Positions 21,478-33,092 of a stretch of 64,000 bases of DNA are shown one piece after another. The DNA comes from Schistocephalus solidus (Eukaryota > Platyhelminthes > Cestoda > Diphyllobothriidea > Diphyllobothriidae): contig WEDG01000394.1 of assembly GCA_017591395.1 (NCBI GenBank), positions 1 through 64,000 of the forward strand. The letters run 5' to 3'. The notes beneath the pieces were generated by a model. That model was given only the letters and a program-made list of their open reading frames with translations, ran no database searches and was not told the origin of the DNA. The number at the start of each line of letters is the position of its first letter. Positions within the stretch are counted from its first letter, which is position 1. The translations under genes and the position numbers were made by a program.

Positions 21478-22015
21478 GAAGTATGCATCTTATATAGCAA
21501 AAACGTTATACCGTACATCTGATCGAGGTACTAGCTTAAAGCCTAGACACGTGATTCACCGATTTTCCTGCTGCTGCGTGACGCAAAAACGAGGTGTTTT
21601 AATCCTCCGTGGGTCTTCCAGTGTTCTCTATGGGGTTTTTGGTATATGTGTTTCATAGCATAGTCGAATGGATAATTTCTGAAAGGATTAAGGGCAGGAC
21701 GTGGAGTCAGGTGTTTTGGACATGACGCTTAACGGTCGGACCCAAAATTTCAATGAAAATCTGGGTCGAAGACAGTCAACAACTGTGGATTAACCAAATA
21801 ATGCCCATTATTCAATCAAGAATTGCTACACGTTTTATGAATCATATATGGCATACACGTAATACCATTCTTCCGACATAGGTACTAGCTTAAAGCCAAG
21901 ACACGATTTTCGCGGATGTCTCTGCTGCTGCTTGATGCAGCAACGGGGGGCCGGCTCCTCAGTGGGTACCTCAGTGTTCTCTATGTGGTTTCTGGTATAT
22001 GGCCTCCAGAGAACA
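21392..22015 (+). repeat. Satellite block 3
   Basis: Landmarks at 21432 and 21786 give a 354-bp unit. The block joins copy A at the shared ATTTCAA and ends near GGTATATGGCCTCCAGAGAA. The hairpin core is present but mutated in both units (CTGCTGCGTGACGCAAAAAC and CTGCTGCTTGATGCAGCAAC). Confidence 0.85.
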
Positions 22016-22309
22016 ATATTTAGCAGTTATATTATACTGATTGCACCAATATTACAGCTTTGCTTATGCACTATGCGGTATCCAATATTATTGTTGTAAT
22101 TTAAAGTTTGTTACATGAGCCATAGACATGCTGTTAACGTTTACTTGGTTAAGCCTTTCTTTTTATCGTCCGATCAAAAATTTTTTCCGAAGTGAATTTT
22201 TCTTTTTATTCGATTGTTGCCCATTTAAAGAACTAGGACTCTTACTTGCTTTCGAAACCGCAGCTCATCTGAGCTTCTCTGGGCATTGTGTTTAGCTGGG
22301 GTAGTCACT
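22016..22309. other. Unique AT-rich spacer
   Basis: About 290 bp between satellite block 3 and duplicon copy C. No match to other parts of the window and no frame of note. Confidence 0.5.
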
Positions 22310-24040
22310 AGGTGTGGAAACAATGCCATGTTCCAGTGTCTCCAAATTTACGGAGCGCTATTTCATAGGGCCATTTTGTCTTTACAGCTGTGGGAGAAAT
22401 TTGGAAACTGTGGAAAATTTATTACCAAACGCAATTTGAGTATTAAAAGTGGCTAAACTTATTCGATATTCTCATTATAAAAAGGTCATTCGAAGTCGTG
22501 GCGGCTGTGTAGGCAGTGCTAACATCCAAGGATCTGTAATTTCCTTCAGATACCGTCAAAGTGCGAATATTTTATCCAACGTCTTGAATAAAATAATTGA
22601 TGTAACTTAAACCAGGAATAGTTAAAATATGCAATACCAATATGGCCTAGACACATATCATCTGAAACAAATCGATTTCTCTAGTACAGATAATTAATAA
22701 ATAGTCAACCTGTACGCAATTGTTTAGAGTTGGAATATAGCCGGCTTTAGTGACATATGGTTAAGCTCTTCCTACTAACACACACATAAAATCACCAAAA
22801 GTCAGCTCACAAAAAAAACATGTTTCATCAGGTAAAATTGACTGCTATTGGGACTGTAAGTTTTAAAGGAAATGTCACAGTGATTAGAAATGTTGACATA
22901 ACTTGCAGGGTTAAACCAAAATTTTTTTCGTTCCTAAAGAGACGTTGAAAGATATAACGTAATATGAACGTTGCCATTAAAAGTGACATGCGATTGTCAT
23001 CCAACGGGTTGGCATTTCAGTACGGTTGTTACTGCTTGGTTCCATCTGAAGCAACACTGTTTACACTCCAAGACCTTTGAGCCTGTTTACGAAGGGTGGA
23101 TGAGGTGTTTCGGAGACGTTCCCTGTAACCTGTCCCATGAATTCGTTGTTGCTACCCATGATCTGATTTTGCTCTCCAGTTAAAGGCGTCCAAATGTTTG
23201 CCAGCTCAAAATCAGATCGTCGGGGCAATAACAAGGAAGGGGTTCTTGTATATTCAGCTGGAGGGATTGAGTTTCCGGTTTTCCAGATCGGTTATCGTCG
23301 GCCGTCACGCACGATGAGGCATCATAATCGAGTCCAGCAACCAGTTGTTCACCTCTTCGCGGCCTATTTCATGCCAGGGGTCTCCTGAATGAGTGACGGA
23401 TGGTGCTTTTAATTTACTTCCACACGCATACAGCCGAGCAAACCAGCTCGATGTACAAGCCAAGTCGGTGGTGGGGTGGGGGGTGTCTAATCAGATCAGA
23501 GCGCGTGATGAAAATGCGATTGTCATGAGGAAAGGCCAATTCGATGTCGGCAGTGCTGACAGTTTATGTTCTGTCAAAAGGCGCCTTCCATTTTGAAGAC
23601 ACCATCAAGGTAAAGGGGTTGAGAGTAGGGCAGAAAGACCAACTTCACCCGACTGTTTCACATAAGTGGTTCATCGGCTGTTTCTGTTGCGCAGCATGCA
23701 GGCATGCTTCCAAGTCTTTGCTTATTGGCTATTGTATTTAAGAAAGTGTTCCACAAACCACGGTATTTACTTGCGGCATAATTGTAGAGAATTGAATAAC
23801 ATGTCAGTCATTTAAACATTGTTTCGGAATCTCTAGACTTACTCCCTCATTCCGACGTGCATCCAGGCAGTTGAGAAATGCAAGGGTGCAGATTTTTATC
23901 GGCAAAATAAAGAGAGCTCCTGAGCAGTGAAGATGATATTCTGGCATCATTATTTACAGAATATCACTACCTATAGTGAAAGAGGAGACTGGAATGGTCG
24001 TTGCGAGCTTATTAGTCGTTATGAGATAGACTTTCTCAAC
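22310..24040. repeat. Duplicon copy C (1.7 kb, partial)
   Basis: Collinear with 26858-28557 of copy B, with more differences than A against B. It starts near CACTAGGTGTGGAAACAATGCC and stops inside a SINE body at GACTTTCTCAAC, where the inverted 3' piece of RTE-3 begins. Shared frames such as the 70-codon plus frame 22971-23183 (copy B 27486-27698) are present but unidentified. Confidence 0.85.
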
Positions 24041-24396
24041 GCGCGTTTCAGCCTGCATACACCGACTGTTGAGAAGGTGCCCGTCAGTTCTGTAGGTGAT
24101 GCGGATCCCAGACTGCTCATCACGGTAGGCATCCAGCAGCATAGCAGAGGACATGAAAATGAACAGGGTGGGGGCCGATACGCAGCCCTGCTTCACTCCG
24201 TTGGTCACTGTGAATGCTTCGGACACCGTCCCGTTGTCAGTGACACAGCGCCGTCATCCCGTCATGAAACTGGTGCACCATGTGCGTGAACCGCTCAGTA
24301 CAGCCGCATTTCTGCATGACTTTCCACAGTCCGTCGCGATTTAACCGTGTCAAAGGCTTTCGTTAGATCCACGAAGGTAGTGTATAGGTGAGTTCG
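24041..24396 (-). mobile_element. RTE-3, inverted 3' segment (RT palm)
   Basis: On the minus strand the RT reading runs from CGAACTCACCTATACAC (24396) through KAFDT- and GCPE-like regions (frameshifted near 24340) to VSEAFTVTNGVKQGC and YRDEQSGIRITYRTDG, stopping at QAETRV before the catalytic box. It directly abuts the 5' end of the plus-strand RTE-3 segment. The 3' region and fingers are absent. Confidence 0.85.
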
Positions 24397-26861
24397 GGGT
24401 GTAGGGGTACTAGTTAGGGGGAAGCACCACACAGATAGTATTTAATCGCTCCATTTGTCTCGTACAGGTGGTGAATGCTCCTGTGACCGCATCTAACTGG
24501 TACCCAAATCTCACCTGTGTCTATTCGAAATTGGGTTCTTCCAGCGGCCACACCCTGGGCAACCGTCACGAACGGCGAGATAAGCCAGGTGAGGGTCTCC
24601 GGTGTTGTGTGTGCCTCCACACCCAGTATGTCTGACTCCCGAACTTCCCACCGCGCCCTTCTCAAAAAGTCCTACGGTGGGGGCGACAGCGACCCCGTAG
24701 GCGGTACAGGCTAACTCGGGTCGTTCTCCCACTAAAACAAAACCGTGAGCCATAGTGGAGTTCGGCAGCCGTCTGGGATGTCCAAGCAGCCCTATTTAGG
24801 GACAGCACTACTTGCCTCCTCGCGGAGGAAGGGGTTAGAAAAGTTCCCCTAAACAAATGCTGGTTATCACGTCTTCTGCATCTGGCCGCGCCTCGCAGAT
24901 CGCAAAATACGCGGTCTTTAAACTCAAGTAAACAACAGTACCCCCCGTCCCCTTCCCCCTCGCCATACCCTCCAAGCTGCTCGGGTGAGTCCAGTCACAC
25001 TAGCAGCCTGGAATGTTCGCTCCCTTTTAGACAATCCTAGGAGCAACCGGCCGGAACGGAGGACGGTGTTAGTCACTTGGGAACTCGCACGCTACAAGGT
25101 GGACATTGCTGTTCTCAATGAGACCCGATTCTCTGAGCAGGGTCAGCTGGAGTAGGTGGTGCCAGCTACACCTTCTTCTGAAGCGACCGGCCAAAGGCAG
25201 AGCGACGCGATGCTGGTGTTGTCTTTGCCATTCGGAACGACATCGTGGGACGTCTGCCCTGTCTGCCGCAGTTTATCAATGATCGCCTGATGAGCCTCCA
25301 CCTGCCTCTTCGGGGTGACCAGTTCGCCACCATCATCAGCGCCTACGCTCCCCCAATGACGAGCTCTGATGCGACAAAGCACACATTCTACGAGGACCTG
25401 CACACCCTGCTTGGCGACTGTTCTGTAGGTGGACAATTTAATTGTCCTTGGCGACTTTAACGCCTGCGTCGGGACGGTCCACGCTGCCTGGCAGGGAGTG
25501 CTGGGTCCCCACGGTCTCGGTAGCTGTAAAGATAACGGCCTTCTTCTTCTGCGCACGTGTGCGGAACACCGTCTCCTACTGACCAACACCTTCTTCCGCC
25601 TTCCAACGCGGGAGAAGGCCACGTGGATGCAACCTCGGTCGCAGCGCTGGAATCTGCTGGACTATGTTCTGGTCCGTAGGCGAGATCGACAGGACGTGCT
25701 GGTTACCAAGGTGATCCGCGATGCCGATGTTAGGACAGATAACCGCCTCTTTATCTCCCAGATGAGGCTCCGACTTCAACCCCGATGAAGGCCCCAAGGT
25801 AAGAGGCCGCCAGGTAAGTTAAATACTCTTTTATTAACTTTTCCTACTCACTGGTTTGATTTCAGCAACAAAATAACCGAGAACCTGGAGGACCAGCATG
25901 CTCCAGATGATAATGCGACCGTGGAGCCACGATGGTGTCAACTGCGAAATGTCATCGCCCTCGAAGTCCTCGGACGCGCTGGCCGTCAACACCAGAACTG
26001 GTTTGATGACAATGACGCCGGCATCAGAAACTTACTCGCGGAGAAGAATGGACAATACAAAGCCTACATAGACCTTCGGACTTACGCCACCAAAGCTGCC
26101 TTCTTCAGATGCCGGCACCTTGTACAGCAATGGCTGCGGGAGATGTAGGATGCCTGGATGCTCCGAAAGGCTGAGGAAATCCAGGGGTATGCGGACCGCA
26201 ATGAAATGAAAAACTTTTTCAAAGTCATCAAGGCTGTCTATTGCCCGTGTATCAAGGGGACCACACCACTGGTCAGCTCTGACGGCACAACACTGCTGAC
26301 AGAGAACTCACAAATTCTGAACCGCTGGGCCGAGCACTTCAGAAGTGTCCTTAATTGCTCATCAGCCGTCTCCGATGCTGCCATTGACCGGCCCCCTCAA
26401 GTGGACATGAACAATGACCTGGATCTGCCGCCTTCCCTACCAGAAACCATCCGGGCCGTGCAGCAGATTTCCAGCGGTAAAGCACTGGGATACGACGCAA
26501 TCCCACCGGAAGTCTACAAGCACGGTGGGCCCCAGCTGATGGCAGAACTCACAACACTCTTCCAAGAGATGTGGAGCCAAGAACAAGATCCTCAGGATTT
26601 CAAAGACACGACCATCGTCCATCTCTACAAGCGGAAGGGGAACCGGCCACTCTGTGATAATCACAGAGGCATCTCGTTGCTTAACATCCCCAGAAAGATT
26701 TTCGCACGTGTCCTTCTCAATCGTCTGAACGGTCACCTAGAGCAGGGCCTGCTCCCGGAAAGCCAATGTGGCTTCCGCCGACAACACGGAACAACGGATA
26801 TGATCGTTGCCACCCGCCAGCTACAAGAGAAGTGCCAGGAGATGCGAACTCACCTATACAC
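24397..26861 (+). mobile_element. RTE-3, 5' segment (5' region, endonuclease, RT N-half)
   Basis: The 5' region is 24397-24856, with the part from about 24455 shared with RTE-1. ATG at 24857, endonuclease to about 25788, linker, and RT to 26861 where the frame runs out into duplicon copy B after RTHLYT. In-frame stops include TAG at 25153 (QLE-stop) and TAG at 26146 (LREM-stop). The linker is intact enough to read GKRPPGKLNT. Together with 24041-24396 this is one element with its 5' part inverted relative to its 3' part. Confidence 0.9.
24857..25788 (+). pseudogene. RTE-3 endonuclease domain, catalytic His replaced
   Basis: Recognisable pieces: [20 protein letters not shown] (about 25085), [19 protein letters not shown] (25230), [20 protein letters not shown] (25334), [10 protein letters not shown] (about 25443, other frame) and [20 protein letters not shown] (25658). 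The family's TDHRL active-site signature reads TDNRL here (25735-25749): Asn replaces the catalytic His. Stops and a frameshift near 25430 split the domain. Confidence 0.88.
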
Positions 26862-26919
26862 AATGCCTTGTTCCAGTGTCTCCAAATTAACGGAGCGCCA
26901 TTTCATAGAGCCGTTTTGA
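25921..26919 (+). pseudogene. RTE-3 linker and RT N-terminal half, fused to duplicon sequence
   Basis: Open segments 25921-26148 and 26158-26919 are separated by one stop. Motifs: QNWFDDNDAGIRNLLAEKN, IQGYADRNEMKNFFKVIKAV, SSGKALGYDAIPPEVYKHGG, DNHRGISLLNIPRKIF and LPESQCGFRRQHGTTDM. The frame then enters copy B and reads about 20 foreign residues (MPCSSVSKLTERHFIEPF) before a stop. The palm catalytic motifs are not in this piece. Confidence 0.9.
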
Positions 26920-27575
26920 CAGGACAGGTGTGACAGAAATTTGGACACTGTGGAAAAGTTATTATCAAACGCAACTTGGACATTAAAAGTGGCTACACTT
27001 ATTCGATATGTTCATTATAAAAAGGTCAGTCAAAGTGACGGTGGCTATGAATTCTTTCCTTCATTATACAGTTAAAGTGCGAATATTTTATCCAGCGCCT
27101 TGAATAAAATCATTGATGTTACTAAACCAGGACAAGTTAAAATATGCAATACCAATATGGCCTAGACACTGGTAACCTGAAACAATTACATTTCGCTAGT
27201 ACTGGTAATTAATAATTAATCTACATCTCCGCAATTATTTAGAGTTGGAATACATCCGGCTTTAGTGACATATGATTAAGCTGTTCCTACTTACACACAC
27301 ATATAATCACAAAATCCAGCTAACAAAATATAAACACGTTTCATCAGGTGAAATTGTCAGCAATTAAGAATGTAGGCTTTAAAGGAAGTATCACAGTGAT
27401 TACAAATTTTGACATTACCTGCAGGGTTAAACCAAAATTTTCACGTTCCTAAAGAGACGTTGATAGATATAACGTAATATGAACGTTGCCACTAAAAGTG
27501 ACATGCGATTGTCATCCAACGGGTTGGCATTTCAGTACGGTTGTTACTGCTTGGTTCCATCTGAAGCAACACTGT

Positions 27576-27986
27576 TTACACTCCAGGACCTTTGAGCCCG
27601 TTTACGTAGGGTGGATGAGGTGTTTCGGAGGCGTTCCCTGTAACCTGTCCCATGAATTCGTTGTTGCTACCCAGGATCTGATTTTGCTCTCCAGTTAAAG
27701 GCATCCAAATGTTTGCCAGCTCAAAACCAGATCGTCGGGACAATAACGATAGGGTTCTTGAATATTCAACTGGAGGGGCGTGAGGTTCCGGTTTTCCAGA
27801 CCGTTTATCGTCGGTCGTCACGCAAGATGAGGCATCATAATCGAGTCCAGCAACCCGTTGCAGACAGTTGTTCACCTCTCCGTGGCCTATTTCATCCCAG
27901 AAGTCTCCTGAATGAGTGACGGATGGTGCTTTTAATTTACTTCCACACGCATACGGCCGAGCAGACCAGCTCGATGTACAAGCCAA
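27576..27986 (-). other. 136-codon open frame in duplicon B, unidentified
   Basis: The longest frame of the duplicon outside the RTE elements, GC-rich relative to surroundings. Visible pieces include GLDYDASSCVTTDDKRSGKP and GSNNEFMGQVTGNASETPHP. It is not open over this length in copy C (22971-23480). No family recognised. It may be a remnant of a transposon gene, and constraint is not supported by comparison with C. Confidence 0.25.
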
Positions 27987-28494
27987 GTCGGTGGGGGGGG
28001 GTGTGTCTAATCAGATCAGAGCGCGTGATGGAAATGCGATTGTCATGAGGAAAGACCAATTCTCTGTTGGCAGTGCTGACAGTTTTTGTTCTGTCATCAG
28101 GCGACTTCCGCTTTGAAGACACCATCAAGGTAAAGGGGTTGAGAGTAGGGCAGGCAGACCTATTTCACCCGATTGTTTCACATAAGTGGTTCATCGGCTG
28201 TTTCTTTGGCGCGGCATGCGGGAATACTTCCAAGTCTTTGCTAATCGAATATTGTATTTAAGAAACTGTTCCCTATACCACACAATTTTCTTGCAGTATA
28301 ATTGTAGCGGATTTAAAAACATGTCGATCATTTAAACACGGTTTTGGGATCTGCAGACTTCCTCACTCATTCCGACGTGCATCCAGGCAGTTGAGAAATG
28401 GGAGGGAGCAGATTTTTATCGGCACAATAAAGAGAGCTCACGAGCAGTGAACCGGATTTTCTGGCATCTTTATTTACAGAAAAGCACTACCTAT

Positions 28495-28975
28495 AGGGAA
28501 AGAGGAGACTGGAATGGCCGTTGCAAGTCTATTAGTCGTTATGAGCTAGACCTTCTCAACTAGCCGCTCTGCGGTTGTCGGCGAGGCCGGACATTGAGCC
28601 CCAAGGTACAGCGGGCCGAGCAGGTTAAGTGGCACGTACGGTGAACGTTCTCCTTCATGATCGCCACTAGCAGAACAGCAAAAACCCGGCTCAATGTTTA
28701 TGGCATTGGAATTTTAACTAGCAAGTCGCATGTTAGAGCCTCAAGGATTGTCTTACCTGAGGTTGGATATGACTGGCAGCTAATAAGCCAAAAATGGACA
28801 TTCCATGCAGTCTCGCCTTTGTCGGTAATGTCATTCTGCCTCTAATACGAGCCAAACTGCGGGTGTTGGCGGGCATGCAAGTGAGTCCCAAGGCATAAGT
28901 CGGACAAATATGTCCCGTAATGCGATGGGTGAATGTCCCACTACCACGATTCTCTTACCGATTGTAAAGGAATAA
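28495..28975. mobile_element. Rearranged SINE fragments in duplicon B
   Basis: Equivalent of 16478-16965: minus-oriented body near 28503, plus-oriented tail near 28590, plus-oriented body at about 28767 and tail near 28877. Differences from copy A are single bases. Confidence 0.65.
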
Positions 28976-31900
28976 AACAGTTCTACCCCTTGAAATTCTC
29001 GCTTTTTTGTCCGTTTACAAAAGTACGTTGTAATAACGATTATATGTAGAGACATTGACAACAAGCGTGTAGGAAGACCAGGTTACATCGCTGGACCTCG
29101 CATTCACTACACAAATTGGCCCATTCATTCCGGGTCCAAAAATCGTATTAATCCATTCTTTAATACCGAGGAGATACGTTTGAGGCTTCGTGAGGATGCG
29201 GGTTGGAGACTTAAGAGCGGACCTATAGTGTTTATTTTCGTACTTAAACAGCTGTGATTTCTCCCTTACAGGCTTGTTCACTGAAAAACGGAACGTTGAC
29301 GCATTTCCGGAGGTCGAGGAATATTTCGCCTGTAAGCAACCAAATTAACATTGCAAGGCTGTCAATTTTATATTCCAACCGCATGTACATCACGAGTCAA
29401 CCGGGTGGCTTTGTCTCCTCCCGCGCGCAGCCTCCGCAGCAGTCAGCTTCATTATTTCATGAAGGCGGTTGTATTTACAGCTGTGCTTTCATGCACAAAA
29501 CCTTGTGAGCTAGATTCCCTGAACTGCAGGCGTCAGAATTTTCGCCATCTGTTGGCCGAACGACGCCAGTTTTGACGGAGTGCCAGTGTCAGGAATGCGG
29601 ACTGGGTCCCACAGACCTTCTCACCTGTGCTCGTGTCTCTTTAACTAAAAGTCCCAGGTCATCAAAACTGTTATCGGCGCGGAAAATTGTTTTCATTCCT
29701 GCAGTGAAATACCACCTTTGCAGAGACTATCGGGCAAGAATATGTCGCTGCGGAAGAGCCGCTATGCACTGTGCGTTTCGCGAAAAATAACCGCACAGGT
29801 TATCCTTAAGGCGTCTACATTTAAAAAATTACAACCATCAATTACTCTCTTCGGCTTGAACAGCTGCTGCGATATCTTGGTGAGAATGTTTAATTATAGA
29901 TATTAGCTTCAGTCCAGGCGAGGGAAAATTTCATTTGAAAAGATGATGGCTTTGCCTGTGACAAGAGGCGGAAAAATGCTTCTGCACAATAATTATCTAC
30001 TTTGTCAATTTTTATTTTTCTCCGAGAAACGAATTGCGTTAATATATATTTCGGTGATCGAACGTAAAGAGGCGTGACATCCTCAGGTATTTTTAGGATG
30101 ATATTTGGCCTTGATTGATTTAAGGAGGCGTAGACGGAAAAGTGGTTATGACTAATTGGGACGACTTCTATGGGTCAAACATGCATATCGACCTTTAGTC
30201 TACGCTTCTTAAACTTCTAATAAAACTGTTCACTTTTAAAAAGTGATTTATTTTCGAGGAAATTAAAGGCAAAACTTACAAAACCAAAGCAGCATTTGGT
30301 GATCGAACGAAGGAGACGTGACATATCAGGTATTTTTAGGATGAAAGATTTATGATGTGTTTTCAGAAATCACACAGGAAACCCACTGATAAACGGAAGA
30401 CCCACCGCTGGGTCGTGCAGCGGCTCAAAATCGGTGAAATATTATTCCGGAGATACCTACTGATGAAAAGAAGACTCGCAGCTGAGTAATTGCAGCAGCA
30501 CAAGATCGGCCAAATAAGTGTCTGGACGTTTTGCTAGTACCTCTGACGGTATCTTGGTTCAGCATGTAGACTCTATAATACCTTATTTGTGTTAACGTGC
30601 AAGGAACAATTCAGAGTATTTCATGTCAGTTAACAACAAAAAGATATGCGGGAAATTAGAGCAGTTCAGGAAAGAAAGGTGCAAATAGGCAAGTCATACC
30701 GAGAATTTTTAAATCTTTTCGGTGGCATAGCACACCCACGAATATCTTGCAAACGTTTTTCGGGAATCGAAAGAGTGCTGGTAAGATAGAGAGAACATCA
30801 AATTCATTAAGAGTTGAACATAGTCTAGCAGAGAGAACTCGCAGATTGTAACGGTTAATGCCTCCCACTACCATTTCAATTCCCAAAGGCTTTAAAGTCA
30901 AACAGCCGATCTGAACTATTGAGGCATGCCAGCGCTACTGGTCTGACATGAAGAACAACTTCCTTCTGGCTGTCATCCACAGAACCTTCCTTTAATCTGA
31001 AATTTTTCCAATGTCAGTCCTTTAGACTGAATTCAATGCAATGCAATAAAACTTCAGCCCAAATGGCCGTCAGAAAGTTCAATATACTCAAATGACCTGT
31101 TGTCGAGAAAATATAAATTGTCTTGTGTCTTGCTCAAAGTTTAAAACGTATCATTCCCTGTAATGATTCAGCAGAATTAGTTTCATGTTCCAAACTGCAC
31201 TTGTAACTTCGCAAAGGGAAAGACCAGACGAAATATTTGCTTGTCTATTAATCCAGTATGGTTTAATTGAGTGACAGATTTTCTGACTATTAATGTTGTC
31301 CTACATAAAATAAAGATCACATTCCTCCAGGACCAGATTTGTCAACTCAATTGCGCGAATATATATGTCAGTGATCGAAAGTGAGAGGCGTGACATCTAA
31401 GGTATTTTTAGGATAAAATTTGGCCTGGAGTGATTAAAGGTGGATGATTAGTACATTCCCATCTCCGTTTGTACTCACACCCATTCTACGCGTCGATTTC
31501 AGTGTCGGACTGCGATTTCTATTTTAGCCATACACATATACAGGTGTTCGCAAATAGCCTTAGTTACTGAATGCAAAATTTGAAGGAATTCAAGGATTTG
31601 GCAAATGTTTTTTATTATCACTTAGGCTTAGACTCGGAAAGAACAGGAAGACAGTTCGATTCAGCATTTGATGAAAATAGTTCAACCAATCACGCGATTT
31701 CGTCGAACCGCAAGTGTGTATGGTCCTTTTATTCAAGAAGCGATATTAAAGACATACCCTTAGAGCCGTTGGATTAAATAATAATTAATCCATTCAGAAC
31801 AAAATTGAACAAATCGAGGCGTTTGGAAATCGAACGTTTCTCTGCCTACTGGTTTAACATTCTGTTTGATAATTATTTGAAGTGCTAGTATTTCGGTAAC

Positions 31901-32882
31901 AAATGGCTGCAAAATCAATACTATAACCAGCATGCCGGATGAACGTAGTAAGTTGGATTCGTCAGCATAGGCACTTTCAAACGGACCAGCCCCATTGGTA
32001 CAGTGGCTGTCACAAATGTTGTTGCCAACCAACACCATTACCAGTAAGAAATTGGATATTAACGCGAAGGTTTTCTGTGAGATATCGCCCTTTCTCTTTC
32101 TTTTACACACTCTCACCCCAATCGATTGCGAGACCACATCCAGACGATCGTGCATGCGTATGGGTGCAATACCTAAGTTTCAGTATGCTATGCACTCGCT
32201 AGCTTCCCGCACGAAACCAGCTTTTTTAATTAGTTCCGCACAATGATGACGGGTTTAAGAGAAGCACGCTGACGTAGGGGCATGTGTACGTCACTCAGTC
32301 TGGAAGATGGAGAGGTCCTGCCTCATGTAAGTTATGATTGCAGGCAGGAAAATCGCGTTTCAAAAAATAAACAATGCGATCACTGATAAAAAACAGTTTC
32401 AGAATCGCATTTCAAACAGCACTAAATATTGGCTTGAAAAATGATATTATCGATACACGGCAGCACAATTTATAGGGTACAATGGCCAGAAGGCCACTCA
32501 ACTGTTATAATTAGCAGTAAACGTTCTCATCGCTGAGGTTCAAATGTGTTGCATGTAATGTTTGTCGGTCCATATACGAGCCATTAATGGCCGTGAGCTT
32601 ATTAATCATTGTGAGTTCTCGGCTTGAAAAATTACTCGGCCATTTAGCTCGTTCTCAATAGGACTGCTGGTAATCCGCGAACTCCCAGTCTTACTGGCAA
32701 TTTCGCCTTGCCAACAAATCACATCGTCGATGAGATCATGGCCAGTAACAACTCGAGATCTGACCTACAAGCAGTAATCGCACCAACTGTGACCCCCAGC
32801 GAGGACAACATGTACTGCTGATTATAACAGCTGAGTGGTCTCCCTGGTCATGAGACCCTATAGATCATGAGCAACATGTGCC

Positions 32883-33092
32883 CTAATTACAATATTCGAG
32901 GCCGCAACAGAAATATACATGCGGAAGGTCATTGCGCTTGTCAATTGAATGCGGACCAGAGAACCAAGACTCAACCTGCTCATGGCTCATGCAGCTGACA
33001 AATCTTACGAGAATATTGGCCTCATTAGATTTAAATGTGTACCTGCGTCCCGTCGAATGAACAGGGATCTGGGAGTTAACGTCCTTGCTCAT
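32883..33092 (-). CDS. Activin type II receptor-like ectodomain exon (copy B)
   Basis: Same 69-codon frame as at 20863-21072, with one clear replacement (RRFTFKS in A, RRYTFKS here). It keeps VSCMSHEQ and LPHVYFCCGLEYCN followed by a stop. The near identity of both copies gives little information on selection because the duplication is recent. The call rests on the closing CC(x4)CN motif and on the resemblance of RYTFKSNEANILVRFVSC to the strand before the third-last Cys group in type II receptors. Confidence 0.4.
   Translation of the reverse strand: MSKDVNSQIPVHSTGRRYTFKSNEANILVRFVSCMSHEQVESWFSGPHSIDKRNDLPHVYFCCGLEYCN

Noticed and set aside
22310..28557. Copies C and B as a 1.7-kb target-site duplication of RTE-3.
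   Set aside because: C and B differ far more from each other than A and B do over their shared part, so C and B were separate before RTE-3 arrived or were not generated by its insertion.
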